Positions 1-5,992 are shown, numbered from the stretch's first letter. The stretch: 7,286 nt of DNA from an uncultured Gemmatimonadota bacterium (GCA_903894655.1 CAITQY010000190.1:1-7286); one strand, 5' to 3'. Notes: generated from the sequence alone by a model not told the origin. Program-made: numbers and translations.

Positions 1-353
1 AAACGGGTCGATTCGCGTCGGCCGGACAGCGGCTTGAATTCCAACGGCTCGAGCGGGATCGCCTACGGCGCGAGGTGGACTTCGATGCGCGGGCCGCCAT
101 CTTCGACCTGTTCAATCTGGAGCGCCTGCGTCAACGACAGGGGGCCAACGTGCGGAACGCCAGCCTGTTGCGCGATGCCGAGCAGGTGCGCTACGACAAT
201 GGCGAAAGCACGCTGCTGATTCTCAATCTGCGCGAACGTCTGGTGCTCGACGAAGCCGTCAAGCTGGCGGCGGTCGAGGCGAAGGTGGCGGGCGCTCGTG
301 CCGCGCTCGCGGTGGCCACGGGCGACCGGACGCTGCTGTTGAAGCAGAAGTAG
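1..353 (+). CDS. TolC-family outer-membrane efflux protein (OEP), C-terminal fragment
   Basis: The reading frame is open from the left edge (first full codon at 3) to TAG at 351-353, giving about 116 residues. The 5' part lies outside the window. The sequence is almost entirely amphipathic helix and ends in the pattern typical of the last OEP helical hairpin: Tyr-x-x-Gly-Glu-Ser-Thr-Leu-Leu, then a helix rich in Leu, Glu and Ala, then Ala-Leu-Ala-Val-Ala-Thr-Gly. Proteins of this family form trimeric channels through the outer membrane and periplasm and work with RND pumps or ABC/MFS systems plus a membrane-fusion protein. The partner pump genes would be expected to the left of the window. 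A Gram-negative envelope is implied. The substrate cannot be told from this fragment. The family call is fairly secure; the subfamily is not. Confidence 0.8.
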   Translation, partial: TGRFASAGQRLEFQRLERDRLRREVDFDARAAIFDLFNLERLRQRQGANVRNASLLRDAEQVRYDNGESTLLILNLRERLVLDEAVKLAAVEAKVAGARAALAVATGDRTLLLKQK

Positions 354-417
354 CTCGCCAGAGTTGGACACGGGCGGCAGCAGCGTTTGATTACGCGCAT
401 GCTTTCACCCTGCCAAT

Positions 418-726
418 ATGCCTGACCGAAAAGAGTGGGACCTGCCGGACGACGCCGGCGATCCCGATGAGGCCGAAGACGCGCTCGACGACGAGGAGTT
501 TCCCATCGGCGACGGCGTCGCCGACCTCGTCGGGGAAGTGTACTGCCCGTATTGCGGAGAACCGGTCGAGATCACGCTCGATCCGGGCTCCGGGACGCAT
601 CAGCAGTACATCGAGGATTGTCAGGTCTGCTGTCGCCCATGGCTCGTGTCCGTGAGTTACGACGACGACGGCACGGCGCATGTGCACGTCGACGCGAACG
701 ACGACCATGACGACAACGATGGCTGA
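418..726 (+). CDS. CPXCG-type cysteine-rich zinc-ribbon protein with acidic flanks
   Basis: A 102-residue protein. The core (residues about 41-80) has Cys43-Pro-Tyr-Cys46-Gly-Glu, then Cys68-x-x-Cys71-Cys72-Arg-Pro-Trp, the hallmark of the small CPXCG cysteine-rich family, probably a one-zinc ribbon. The core strands between the Cys pairs (Val-Glu-Ile-Thr-Leu and Trp-Leu-Val-Ser-Val) fit a zinc-ribbon fold. Typical members are only about 60 residues and have no well-established function. This one adds an acidic N-terminal extension of about 38 residues and an Asp/His/Asn-rich C-terminal tail. It is the first gene of a tight + strand run, 64 bases after the efflux gene. Its last 8 bases (719-726) overlap the start of the CHAD-CYTH gene, suggesting translational coupling. 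I see no good Shine-Dalgarno before 418. Family call is confident; role unknown. Confidence 0.82.
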   Translation: MPDRKEWDLPDDAGDPDEAEDALDDEEFPIGDGVADLVGEVYCPYCGEPVEITLDPGSGTHQQYIEDCQVCCRPWLVSVSYDDDGTAHVHVDANDDHDDNDG

Positions 727-2209
727 CAGTTCACTCCTGACTGCCGCCGATTTGCGTCGGCTGGTGCCGGAGGCGCTTCGCCGGCCGGCGCAGGAAGGAG
801 CGCGTGTGGTCGCGCTGCACTGGCTCGAACAGCTCTGTGAAGCGCGCGCCCGGTGGCAGCCGTCGACGGCGTTGCCGTTGGCCATCGAGCCCGGCGCCCC
901 GGCATTGGTCGCCAACGTCGCGTACGGCACGGATGTCGAAGTCCTGCACCGCGCCCGCGTGGCGCTGCGACGGCTGCGCGCGGTGCTGCGCGAGCATGAG
1001 AGCGCGCTTGACGGCGCAGTGGACCGGCGCGCACTGCGTGACCTGCGAGCCCTCGGACAGGCGACGAACGCGGTGCGTGACGCCGACGTCCAGCGCTCGT
1101 GGCTGGACGCCGAGATGGAGCGGCTCCCTGCTATCGCCCGCGACGAAGCCATCCGCCTGCGGGCGATTCTCGACCGTCGGGCGACCCGCTCGTCGGCCGC
1201 TGTGACGCGCGCGTTCGAGAAACATCTCGATCCGATCGTGGACCGCCTGCTCGCTCGCCTCTCATCCTATCTGCTGCTCCACCGCGTGGGGATGCCGGCC
1301 ACCCCCACCCCCTTCGCGCGGCATCTCGCCACGCGCCTGGAGCGGGCGTCGGTACGACTGCGCCGCGATCTCGACGGTGTGACCAGCGTGGACTCGCGTG
1401 AGGCCATGCACCGGGTGCGCATCCGACTCAAGCGCCAGCGTGCGATGCTCGCGCCCTTCGCCAAGTCGCGCCCCGCCCTCGGTGCGTGGTACGAACTCGC
1501 CACGCGCGGTCAGGATTTACTGGGCGCGGTGCGCGACGCCGATTTGTTGGCGGAGCGTGCATTGAAGGCCAAGCTGCCGGCGCTCCATCTCGCCTTGGAT
1601 GGCATCGCGCGGGCGCACTACGAGGCGTTCACACTCGACTGGTGTGCCCGGATCGACAGCGTCATGAAGTCGCTCGAGATGGCGGTCCTCGAATTGCGGC
1701 GCGACAGTGCCCCCGTGACCGACGCCGGCGTGCCACTCGAGATCGAACGGAAGTATCTCCTGACGCGCGTCCCCCCGGTGGCCGCGGCCGTTCCGCCCAC
1801 ACTGATTGAACAAGGCTGGCTGCCGGGGAATGCGCTGCGGGAGCGGTTACGTCGCTCCACCAATCCCGACGGTTCCGTCGTGTGCTGGCGCAACGTGAAA
1901 CTCGGGCCGGCGCAGGCCCGCGTCGAAATTGACGAGGGCACGAGCCGCCAGCTTTTCGAAGCGATGTGGCCCCTCACCATCGCCGCGCGCGTGCGCAAGC
2001 AGCGACATGTCGTGCATGATGCCGCGTACGCGTGGGAGATCGACGTGTTTCTCGACCGGGACCTCGTGCTCGCCGAAGTCGAACTCTCCGGGCTCGATGA
2101 CCGACCGGTGCTGCCCGACTGGCTCGCCCCCTACGTTGAGCGCGACGTCACCGGTGAGCCCGCGTACTTCAACTCGGTGCTGGCCAGCGCCGAGCGCACC
2201 GCCGACTGA
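719..2209 (+). CDS. CHAD domain - CYTH (triphosphate tunnel metalloenzyme) fusion protein
   Basis: A 496-residue protein with the ATG at 719. An upstream in-frame ATG at 680 would add a Thr-rich peptide that is only a frame-shifted reading of the previous gene's acidic tail. Residues about 20-325 form a CHAD domain: two helical repeats each carry His followed by an Arg-rich helix (His77-Arg-Ala-Arg-Val..., His231-Arg-Val-Arg-Ile...) and a later Ala-Val-Arg-Asp-Ala-Asp motif. CHAD domains bind inorganic polyphosphate. Residues about 339-493 form a CYTH domain: Glu341-Ile-Glu343-Arg-Lys345 (ExExK), Arg374/376/378/379, Lys394, Glu440-x-Asp442, and Glu453-x-Glu455 line the predicted tunnel. It resembles the short bacterial tripolyphosphatases of about 155 residues (Nitrosomonas europaea TTM type) more than eukaryotic thiamine triphosphatases. 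All recognisable catalytic residues are present, so it is probably an active phosphohydrolase acting on polyphosphate-like substrates. The usual order is CYTH first; here it is reversed. Confidence 0.88.
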   Translation: MADSSLLTAADLRRLVPEALRRPAQEGARVVALHWLEQLCEARARWQPSTALPLAIEPGAPALVANVAYGTDVEVLHRARVALRRLRAVLREHESALDGAVDRRALRDLRALGQATNAVRDADVQRSWLDAEMERLPAIARDEAIRLRAILDRRATRSSAAVTRAFEKHLDPIVDRLLARLSSYLLLHRVGMPATPTPFARHLATRLERASVRLRRDLDGVTSVDSREAMHRVRIRLKRQRAMLAPFAKSRPALGAWYELATRGQDLLGAVRDADLLAERALKAKLPALHLALDGIARAHYEAFTLDWCARIDSVMKSLEMAVLELRRDSAPVTDAGVPLEIERKYLLTRVPPVAAAVPPTLIEQGWLPGNALRERLRRSTNPDGSVVCWRNVKLGPAQARVEIDEGTSRQLFEAMWPLTIAARVRKQRHVVHDAAYAWEIDVFLDRDLVLAEVELSGLDDRPVLPDWLAPYVERDVTGEPAYFNSVLASAERTAD

Positions 2210-2230
2210 TCGCATGCAGAGCGCACGCGC

Positions 2231-3439
2231 ATGTTGACCTCGCTGATGCCGATTCGCGATCGTCGGGATCGGGTCATCGGCTATGCCGTCTCAACCTGCC
2301 CGGTCGATCCGCGCCGCGTCGGCGCGGATCCGGACAGTGACGCTCGCGGTTTGGTGGACATGGTGGGGACCCTCACCCGTCTCGCCGGCCGGAGCCTGGT
2401 GGTGCCAATCACACCAACCATCGTGCGCGAAGGCGCCATGACCCGCTTCGCCTCGGCTGATGCGGTCTGGCTGCTGGCCACCGAGTCGCTCGACGACGCG
2501 GCCACGCGACGTGCCGTCGACCGCTTGATCGGCGCCGGCTTTCACTTCGCGCTCCAAGGATTCCCCGAGGGCGAGCCACTCCCGCCCTCATTGGTGGGAA
2601 GCACCATCGTGCTCGATGCGGCGCGAACGCCACCGACCGCCCTGGAAAGTCGTGTCCGCGTGCTGCTCGACGCCGGACTCCGCCCACTCGTTCGCGGCGT
2701 GGACGACCGGCTTACGCGTCACCGCGTCCTGGACACGGGTGTGCCGTTGTACAGTGGACGTATGCTGGCGCGCGGAGCCCGCGTGCCGGTGGACCGGACC
2801 ACCGAAGAGAGCGTGATCCGCGCACTCACCATGCTGGCCGCCTTCGCCGATGGTCGCCCCACCGACTCCTCCTTCGACGCCTTTGTCCACGACGATCCGC
2901 ATTTAGCGGCGTCGCTGCTGCGCGCGATGGGCTCCGCCTCGCTCGGCGTGCGCGGTCCGCGGTCGGTGACCCATGCCATTACGATGCTCGGACGCGACGC
3001 CATCATGGACCGATTGGTGTCGGTCGCGGCACGACTGATCGGGGATGCGGCGCAGGATCCCGAGCTCGGGTTCGTCGCGCTGCGTCGCGCGCGTGCCTGC
3101 GAGCGGGTGGGCGCGGCACTCGACAGCGCCCCGCATCCCCGCATGCGACTGATCGCCGGCCTGCTCTCCACGCTGGAGTTCGCGCTCGGCGCGTCGGCAC
3201 CGATCCTGGCGGAACGGTTGGCGCTCCCGCGCGCCTTGCGCGACGTGATGGTCGAGCGGCAGCTGCCGCTCGGGCACCTGCTCGATGTGATCGATGCGCT
3301 CGAACACGGCTGGTGGGATGATTTCGTGTCCCGCTGCGGTCGCATTGGCATCGCGCCGGCGGTCGTCGCCGACGCGTGGCTGGCGTCGTGGCGCGTCGCG
3401 CGCGACGAACTTGGGATTACCCGCAACGACCTCAGTTGA
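2231..3439 (+). CDS. EAL-HDOD family signalling protein (YuxH-like), EAL part degenerate
   Basis: A 402-residue protein. The first ~190 residues look like a decayed EAL domain: Met-Pro-Ile-Arg-Asp-Arg followed by Val-Ile-Gly-Tyr matches the usual Gln-Pro-Ile...Gly-Tyr-Glu-Leu opening, but the catalytic ExLxR is absent (Tyr-Ala-Val-Ser-Thr) and no metal-binding set is visible. It should therefore not hydrolyse cyclic-di-GMP. Residues ~195-402 match the HDOD module: Asp-Asp-Pro-His-Leu-Ala-Ala-Ser-Leu-Leu-Arg near 221-231, the usual Asn-Ser-Ala replaced by Gly-Ser-Ala (234-236), then Ser-Val-Thr-His-Ala and Met-Leu-Gly (252-254). Later come Leu-Arg-Arg-Ala-Arg-Ala-Cys-Glu and Leu-Pro-Leu-Gly-His-Leu-Leu. 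HDOD lacks HD-domain catalytic residues and is thought to act by protein contact. The gap from the CHAD-CYTH gene is 21 bases; the TGA shares one base with the next ATG. An alternative start is ATG 2246. Confidence 0.82.
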   Translation: MLTSLMPIRDRRDRVIGYAVSTCPVDPRRVGADPDSDARGLVDMVGTLTRLAGRSLVVPITPTIVREGAMTRFASADAVWLLATESLDDAATRRAVDRLIGAGFHFALQGFPEGEPLPPSLVGSTIVLDAARTPPTALESRVRVLLDAGLRPLVRGVDDRLTRHRVLDTGVPLYSGRMLARGARVPVDRTTEESVIRALTMLAAFADGRPTDSSFDAFVHDDPHLAASLLRAMGSASLGVRGPRSVTHAITMLGRDAIMDRLVSVAARLIGDAAQDPELGFVALRRARACERVGAALDSAPHPRMRLIAGLLSTLEFALGASAPILAERLALPRALRDVMVERQLPLGHLLDVIDALEHGWWDDFVSRCGRIGIAPAVVADAWLASWRVARDELGITRNDLS

Positions 3440-3936
3440 TGACGACGACCGCCCGCGAATATCTCGTGAATCGCTTCCAGACCGATGCCGCCGTGCTGCG
3501 CGAGCGGGTGGCGCTCATGGCGCGCGGCACGAAGGTCCCCGGACCCGATGCCGCCACATCACGCCGCATGGCCGACGCGTGCGACGAGGTCGTGGCCATG
3601 CTGTTGGCCATCGCCAGCCGCGGTCACGCCGCGGCCGAGCTCGATGCGATCATGGCGCTGGTGCCGCTGCTCGAACATCGCGCCACGGAGCAGCAGTCGA
3701 ATCCGGCCGTGCGCTCGGTGTACGCCGGGGCCGCCACCCGCATTCGTGAGGTGCGGTTGGCCGAAGCACAGTCCTCGCCGGTGGAAGCGATTCCCGCCGA
3801 GGATCTCGATGAGGCCGAGCTGCCCGACGACGACGGCGAGGACGATTTGGACGAGATCGACGAGGACGATGACGATGTCGATGATGACGTGATCGTGTTC
3901 GACGAGGATGACGACCGCGCTGACGGCACGAGATAG
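3439..3936 (+). CDS. Unrecognised protein with helical N-terminus and highly acidic C-terminal tail
   Basis: A 165-residue protein that I do not recognise. The start is taken as ATG 3439, which overlaps the previous TGA by one base (TGATG), a standard coupled arrangement. An upstream start at 3376 would lie inside the EAL-HDOD gene and add an unconvincing Arg-rich stretch. Residues 1-~115 are predicted helical and mildly charged, with no signal peptide or membrane segment. Residues ~121-161 are mostly Asp and Glu, including runs of four Asp, broken by a short hydrophobic Val-Ile-Val-Phe patch. Such tails often bind basic proteins, metal ions or act as nucleic-acid mimics, but no function can be assigned. 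The next gene encodes a basic RNA-binding Hsp15-like protein three bases downstream, so a partner role for the tail is conceivable. Third-position G/C bias resembles the neighbours, which supports real coding. Confidence 0.72.
   Translation: MTTTAREYLVNRFQTDAAVLRERVALMARGTKVPGPDAATSRRMADACDEVVAMLLAIASRGHAAAELDAIMALVPLLEHRATEQQSNPAVRSVYAGAATRIREVRLAEAQSSPVEAIPAEDLDEAELPDDDGEDDLDEIDEDDDDVDDDVIVFDEDDDRADGTR
3799..3921 (+). repeat. Low-complexity GA(C/T)/GAG-rich stretch encoding acidic tail
   Basis: This stretch is dominated by GAC, GAT and GAG codons in the + strand frame and encodes about 41 residues, mostly Asp and Glu. The mix of GAT and GAC, and interruptions such as Leu, Ile and Val codons, indicate a selected acidic protein segment rather than a recent microsatellite expansion. 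Confidence 0.7.
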
Positions 3937-3939
3937 GCG

Positions 3940-4347
3940 ATGCGCGACGATGACGAACAGTCTCCACCCGGCAAAGTGCGTCTCGACAAGTGGCTCTGGG
4001 CGGCCCGCTTCTTCAAGACACGGGCGCTGGCCGCCGAGGCGATCGATGGTGGCAAGGTTGACGTGAACGGCGACCGGGCGAAGCGTGCGAAATTGGTGCA
4101 GGCGGGCGACGAGATTCGCCTGCAGCAGGGTCCCATTGCGTGGCAGCTGCACGTGAAGGATGTGGCCGAGCGCCGGGGGTCCGCCGAGATCGCCCAGCGA
4201 TTGTACGAGGAAGTGGCCGACGGCAAGCGAAAACGCGAGGCTGCACAGGAACAACTCCGGCAGATGCCAACCGGGTTTGCGTTCGGCGACAGCAAGCCGG
4301 GCAAACGAGACCGACGGGCCATTCGTCGGCTGAAAGGCGATGAATGA
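3940..4347 (+). CDS. hslR: Hsp15-like S4-domain RNA-binding protein
   Basis: A 135-residue basic protein. Residues ~13-70 form an S4 RNA-binding domain, opening with Val-Arg-Leu-Asp-Lys-Trp-Leu-Trp-Ala-Ala-Arg-Phe-Phe-Lys-Thr-Arg. This is near identical to the start of Escherichia coli Hsp15, followed by the Gly-Gly-Lys-Val-x-Val-Asn-Gly loop. The middle (Glu-Arg-Arg-Gly-Ser-Ala...Leu-Tyr-Glu-Glu) and the Lys/Arg-rich tail, with Lys-Arg-Asp-Arg-Arg-Ala-Ile-Arg-Arg, also follow the Hsp15 layout, and its length is close to the roughly 133 residues of E. coli HslR. Hsp15 binds 50S subunits that still carry nascent peptidyl-tRNA and helps recycle stalled ribosomes after heat stress. The gene starts three bases after the acidic-tail gene, so co-transcription is likely. 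The family is clear; use of the name hslR assumes orthology. Confidence 0.88.
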   Translation: MRDDDEQSPPGKVRLDKWLWAARFFKTRALAAEAIDGGKVDVNGDRAKRAKLVQAGDEIRLQQGPIAWQLHVKDVAERRGSAEIAQRLYEEVADGKRKREAAQEQLRQMPTGFAFGDSKPGKRDRRAIRRLKGDE

Positions 4348-4376
4348 CCCTCAGACCGTTACACGGCGGGACCGCC

Positions 4377-4406
4377 TTCATGAATTGGTTTTCATCCTAT
4401 TATAAT
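4377..4406 (+). promoter_or_regulatory. Candidate sigma70-type promoter for the response regulator gene
   Basis: A perfect TATAAT at 4401-4406 sits in an AT-rich island that stands out against the GC-rich surroundings. A poor -35 candidate, TTCATG (4377-4382, 3 of 6 consensus bases), lies 18 bases upstream. Transcription would begin near 4413, giving a leader of about 42 bases to the TTG at 4455, or about 117 bases to the ATG at 4530. The weak -35 box could mean that an activator is needed. Confidence 0.5.
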
Positions 4407-4443
4407 TACGCGTAACCTCCATTAATCTCGTCTGATACCGGTT

Positions 4444-4448
4444 AGGGG
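4444..4448 (+). promoter_or_regulatory. Possible ribosome binding site deciding a TTG start
   Basis: AGGGG lies 6 bases before TTG 4455. No comparable purine-rich stretch precedes the alternative ATG at 4530. The site supports the earlier start but does not prove it. Confidence 0.4.
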
Positions 4449-4454
4449 ATCACC

Positions 4455-5228
4455 TTGCCTACGACGGCCTCAGCCGTCCACGGACTGCGGTACCCTCCGA
4501 CATCCGCTCCCGTCACTGCTCCTCGCTGCATGGTTCCTACTCAGTCCGACAAGCGTTTGCGGATTCTGGTCATCGAAGACGATCAACTTGTCGCCGATCT
4601 CATGCGTCAGGTTCTCGTCGACGATGGCTACGATGTCGACATTGCTTCGGTTGCCGAAGACGGACGCCGTCTCGCGCTGTCGACCCCGTACGATGCGATC
4701 GTCCTCGATCTTGAACTGCCCGACCGCAACGGACTCGCGGTGCTGCAGGATCTTCGTCGCGAGGGGAGCACCACGCCGATCGTGGTCGCCACGGCGCACG
4801 ATACGACCGCCGATGTGGTTCGCGCGCTCGATGCGGGGGCTGATGACTATCTGCAGAAGCCGTTCCCCAACGAAGTGCTCGCGGCCAGAGTGCGCGCGGC
4901 GATCCGCCGCGGCGGGGCGCGATCGATGGAGCGCGTGAGCGTGGGCGACCTCACGCTCCATCGCGTCACGCACGAAGTGCATTGCCAAAGTAAGGAGGTC
5001 ATCCTGACGGCGCGTCAGTATGCGCTGCTTGAATTCCTGGCGATGCGCGCCGGTGAAACGGTCACGCGACCGATGCTGCTCGAGCATGTGTGGCACCTGC
5101 GGTTCGATCCCGGTTCGAACGTGGTCGACGTGCACGTCGCGCAGCTTCGCAAGCGACTGCGCGAGTCCGGCAGTGTGGTCGACATTCGAACCGTGCGCGG
5201 CGAAGGTTACTCGCTCGACCTCGGCTGA
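4455..5228 (+). CDS. OmpR/PhoB-family two-component response regulator
   Basis: A 257-residue regulator if translation starts at TTG 4455. ATG 4530 would give 232 residues, the commoner family length. The receiver domain (residues ~35-150, numbered from the TTG) has the acidic Glu41-Asp42-Asp43 cluster, phospho-acceptor Asp85 in Val-Leu-Asp-Leu-Glu-Leu-Pro-Asp, Thr113 and Lys135 before Pro-Phe. All switch residues are intact with normal spacing. A winged-helix DNA-binding domain (~160-257) ends in Asn-Val-Val-Asp-Val-His-Val-Ala-Gln-Leu-Arg-Lys-Arg-Leu and Val-Arg-Gly-Glu-Gly-Tyr-Ser-Leu, typical of OmpR/PhoB. It should bind DNA as a phosphorylated dimer. I favour TTG because of the AGGGG site. 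However, the extra 25 codons are Pro/Thr/Ala-rich with weaker third-base bias, so ATG 4530 remains possible. No histidine kinase gene is visible nearby, so this may be an orphan regulator. Its stop overlaps the minus-strand gene by 22 bases. Confidence 0.92.
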   Translation: MPTTASAVHGLRYPPTSAPVTAPRCMVPTQSDKRLRILVIEDDQLVADLMRQVLVDDGYDVDIASVAEDGRRLALSTPYDAIVLDLELPDRNGLAVLQDLRREGSTTPIVVATAHDTTADVVRALDAGADDYLQKPFPNEVLAARVRAAIRRGGARSMERVSVGDLTLHRVTHEVHCQSKEVILTARQYALLEFLAMRAGETVTRPMLLEHVWHLRFDPGSNVVDVHVAQLRKRLRESGSVVDIRTVRGEGYSLDLG

Positions 5229-5542
5229 TCCCTCGTTGCATCCGTAGCACCGAGCGCCCGCGCGACGATCTCCTCGATCGATTCGCCGGGCGCTCGCTGC
5301 ATGATGGGCACTGGTGGCCCGAGGGTCGCCGGTCGTGCAAGAATGAGCTCGCGCGCGACATCCGCATCGCGGCGGTCATCCCCCACGATGATGGCTGCCG
5401 TGGTTCCGTCCGCCAGCGCTTTGGCGAGTTCTGCTGGTCGGCTGGCGAGACGCGCGAGCACCCCCGCCTCACGCAACAGCGCATCGCAGTGCAGGCGAAA
5501 CGGCCGATCGTCGGCGTACACCACCACCCGCGGCGTCGACAT
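5207..5542 (-). CDS. Small protein resembling a degenerate receiver domain
   Basis: A 111-residue protein. The opening Arg-Val-Val-Val-Tyr-Ala-Asp11-Asp12 matches the first strand and acidic pair of receiver domains. A helix with Leu-Leu-Arg-Glu-Ala-Gly follows, then Ala-Ala-Ile-Ile-Val-Gly-Asp55-Asp in the place of the phospho-acceptor strand, at roughly the CheY spacing. The fourth strand Pro-Val-Pro-Ile-Met lacks the usual Thr/Ser, and no Lys-Pro of the fifth strand is present, so phosphorylation-driven switching is doubtful. No DNA-binding domain follows. The gene lies 9 bases downstream of the RidA gene on the same strand, so they are probably co-transcribed. Its 3' end overlaps the convergent response regulator. 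Receiver-like fold is inferred from pattern only; it may instead be an unrelated small alpha/beta protein. Confidence 0.6.
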   Translation of the reverse strand: MSTPRVVVYADDRPFRLHCDALLREAGVLARLASRPAELAKALADGTTAAIIVGDDRRDADVARELILARPATLGPPVPIMQRAPGESIEEIVARALGATDATRDQPRSSE

Positions 5543-5551
5543 CGCGCGCGA

Positions 5552-5962
5552 CTAGAGTGCGGCGACGGCCGAGATTTCCACGAGGATGCCTCGCAGAGAG
5601 GCCCCTACGACGGCGCGCGCGGGGTATGGCGGTGAGAACACCGTCCGGTACACGCGATCGAAGGTGCCCCAGTCATTCTCGTCGGCCAGATACACCGTGA
5701 TGCTGACCACGTTGGCGAGCGTAGCGCCCCCCGCGATGAGGATCCGCTCCATATTCGCCAGCGTGAGGCGGGTCTGGGCCTCGACGTCCCCGTCGACGAT
5801 CTCCCCGGTAGCCTGATCACGCGGCGTCTGCCCGGAGACAAACATCAGGCTCCCGTTATTTGCGGTGCGCACGCCGGGAGAGTAGGCTCCCGCAGGGGCC
5901 GGCAGGTTGGGCAGCACGACCGGAGTCCACGGACGATCGGACGGTGCGTCAGCGTGTGGCAT
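5552..5962 (-). CDS. RidA/YjgF/YER057c-family enamine/imine deaminase
   Basis: A 136-residue protein, close to the usual family length of about 130. The start is the ATG at 5962-5960; the open frame continues far upstream but only as antisense to the adjacent PLP enzyme. Family hallmarks appear in order: Gly-Ala-Tyr27-Ser-Pro-Gly-Val, Leu-Met-Phe-Val-Ser-Gly-Gln-Thr-Pro, Gln-Thr-Arg-Leu-Thr-Leu-Ala-Asn-Met, Val-Val-Ser-Ile-Thr-Val-Tyr-Leu-Ala-Asp, then Pro-Ala-Arg116 and Val-Glu129-Ile. The Arg in the Pro-Ala-Arg motif is the residue that binds the carboxylate in active RidA proteins, so deaminase activity is expected. RidA proteins are trimers that hydrolyse reactive 2-aminoacrylate and related enamines released by PLP dehydratases. 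The divergent neighbour is such an enzyme, 30 bases away. It might belong to a Rid subfamily other than RidA itself, so no symbol is given. Confidence 0.9.
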   Translation of the reverse strand: MPHADAPSDRPWTPVVLPNLPAPAGAYSPGVRTANNGSLMFVSGQTPRDQATGEIVDGDVEAQTRLTLANMERILIAGGATLANVVSITVYLADENDWGTFDRVYRTVFSPPYPARAVVGASLRGILVEISAVAAL

Positions 5963-5981
5963 TTTTACTGTCTCGTATGAG

Positions 5982-5988
5982 AAGGGGG
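5982..5988 (+). promoter_or_regulatory. Ribosome binding site of the PLP-enzyme gene
   Basis: AAGGGGG lies 4 bases before ATG 5993 inside the 30-base divergent spacer. This supports that start and leaves almost no room for a separate promoter in the spacer. Confidence 0.55.
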
Positions 5989-5992
5989 CGCG

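Noticed and set aside
364..393. TTGGAC with a loose -10 before the CPXCG gene
   Set aside because: Only the -35-like box is reasonable; no credible -10 at normal spacing, so no promoter is claimed.
680..718. Upstream start of the CHAD-CYTH gene
   Set aside because: It would add a Thr-rich peptide read out of frame from the acidic tail of the previous gene; ATG 719 gives a normal start with an 8-base overlap.
391..1152. 253-residue minus-strand open frame
   Set aside because: Ser/Arg/Ala-rich shadow antisense to the CPXCG and CHAD-CYTH genes; no recognisable motif.
3376..3438. Upstream start of the acidic-tail gene
   Set aside because: It lies wholly inside the EAL-HDOD gene and adds Arg-rich residues; the TGATG junction at 3437-3441 is a typical coupled start.
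3559..4322. Long minus-strand open frames of about 230 residues
   Set aside because: They are antisense to the acidic-tail and Hsp15 genes; their Ser or Val/Ile runs are the complement of the GAC/GAT codons.
4365..4376. GGCGG-GA-CCGCC palindrome after the Hsp15 gene as a terminator
   Set aside because: A loop of two bases (or a 4-base stem) and no adjacent T-run make an intrinsic terminator unconvincing.
5976..5981. TATGAG as a -10 box for the PLP-enzyme gene
   Set aside because: It would place the transcript start at or within the ribosome binding site at 5982-5988; the promoter is more likely inside the RidA 5' end.
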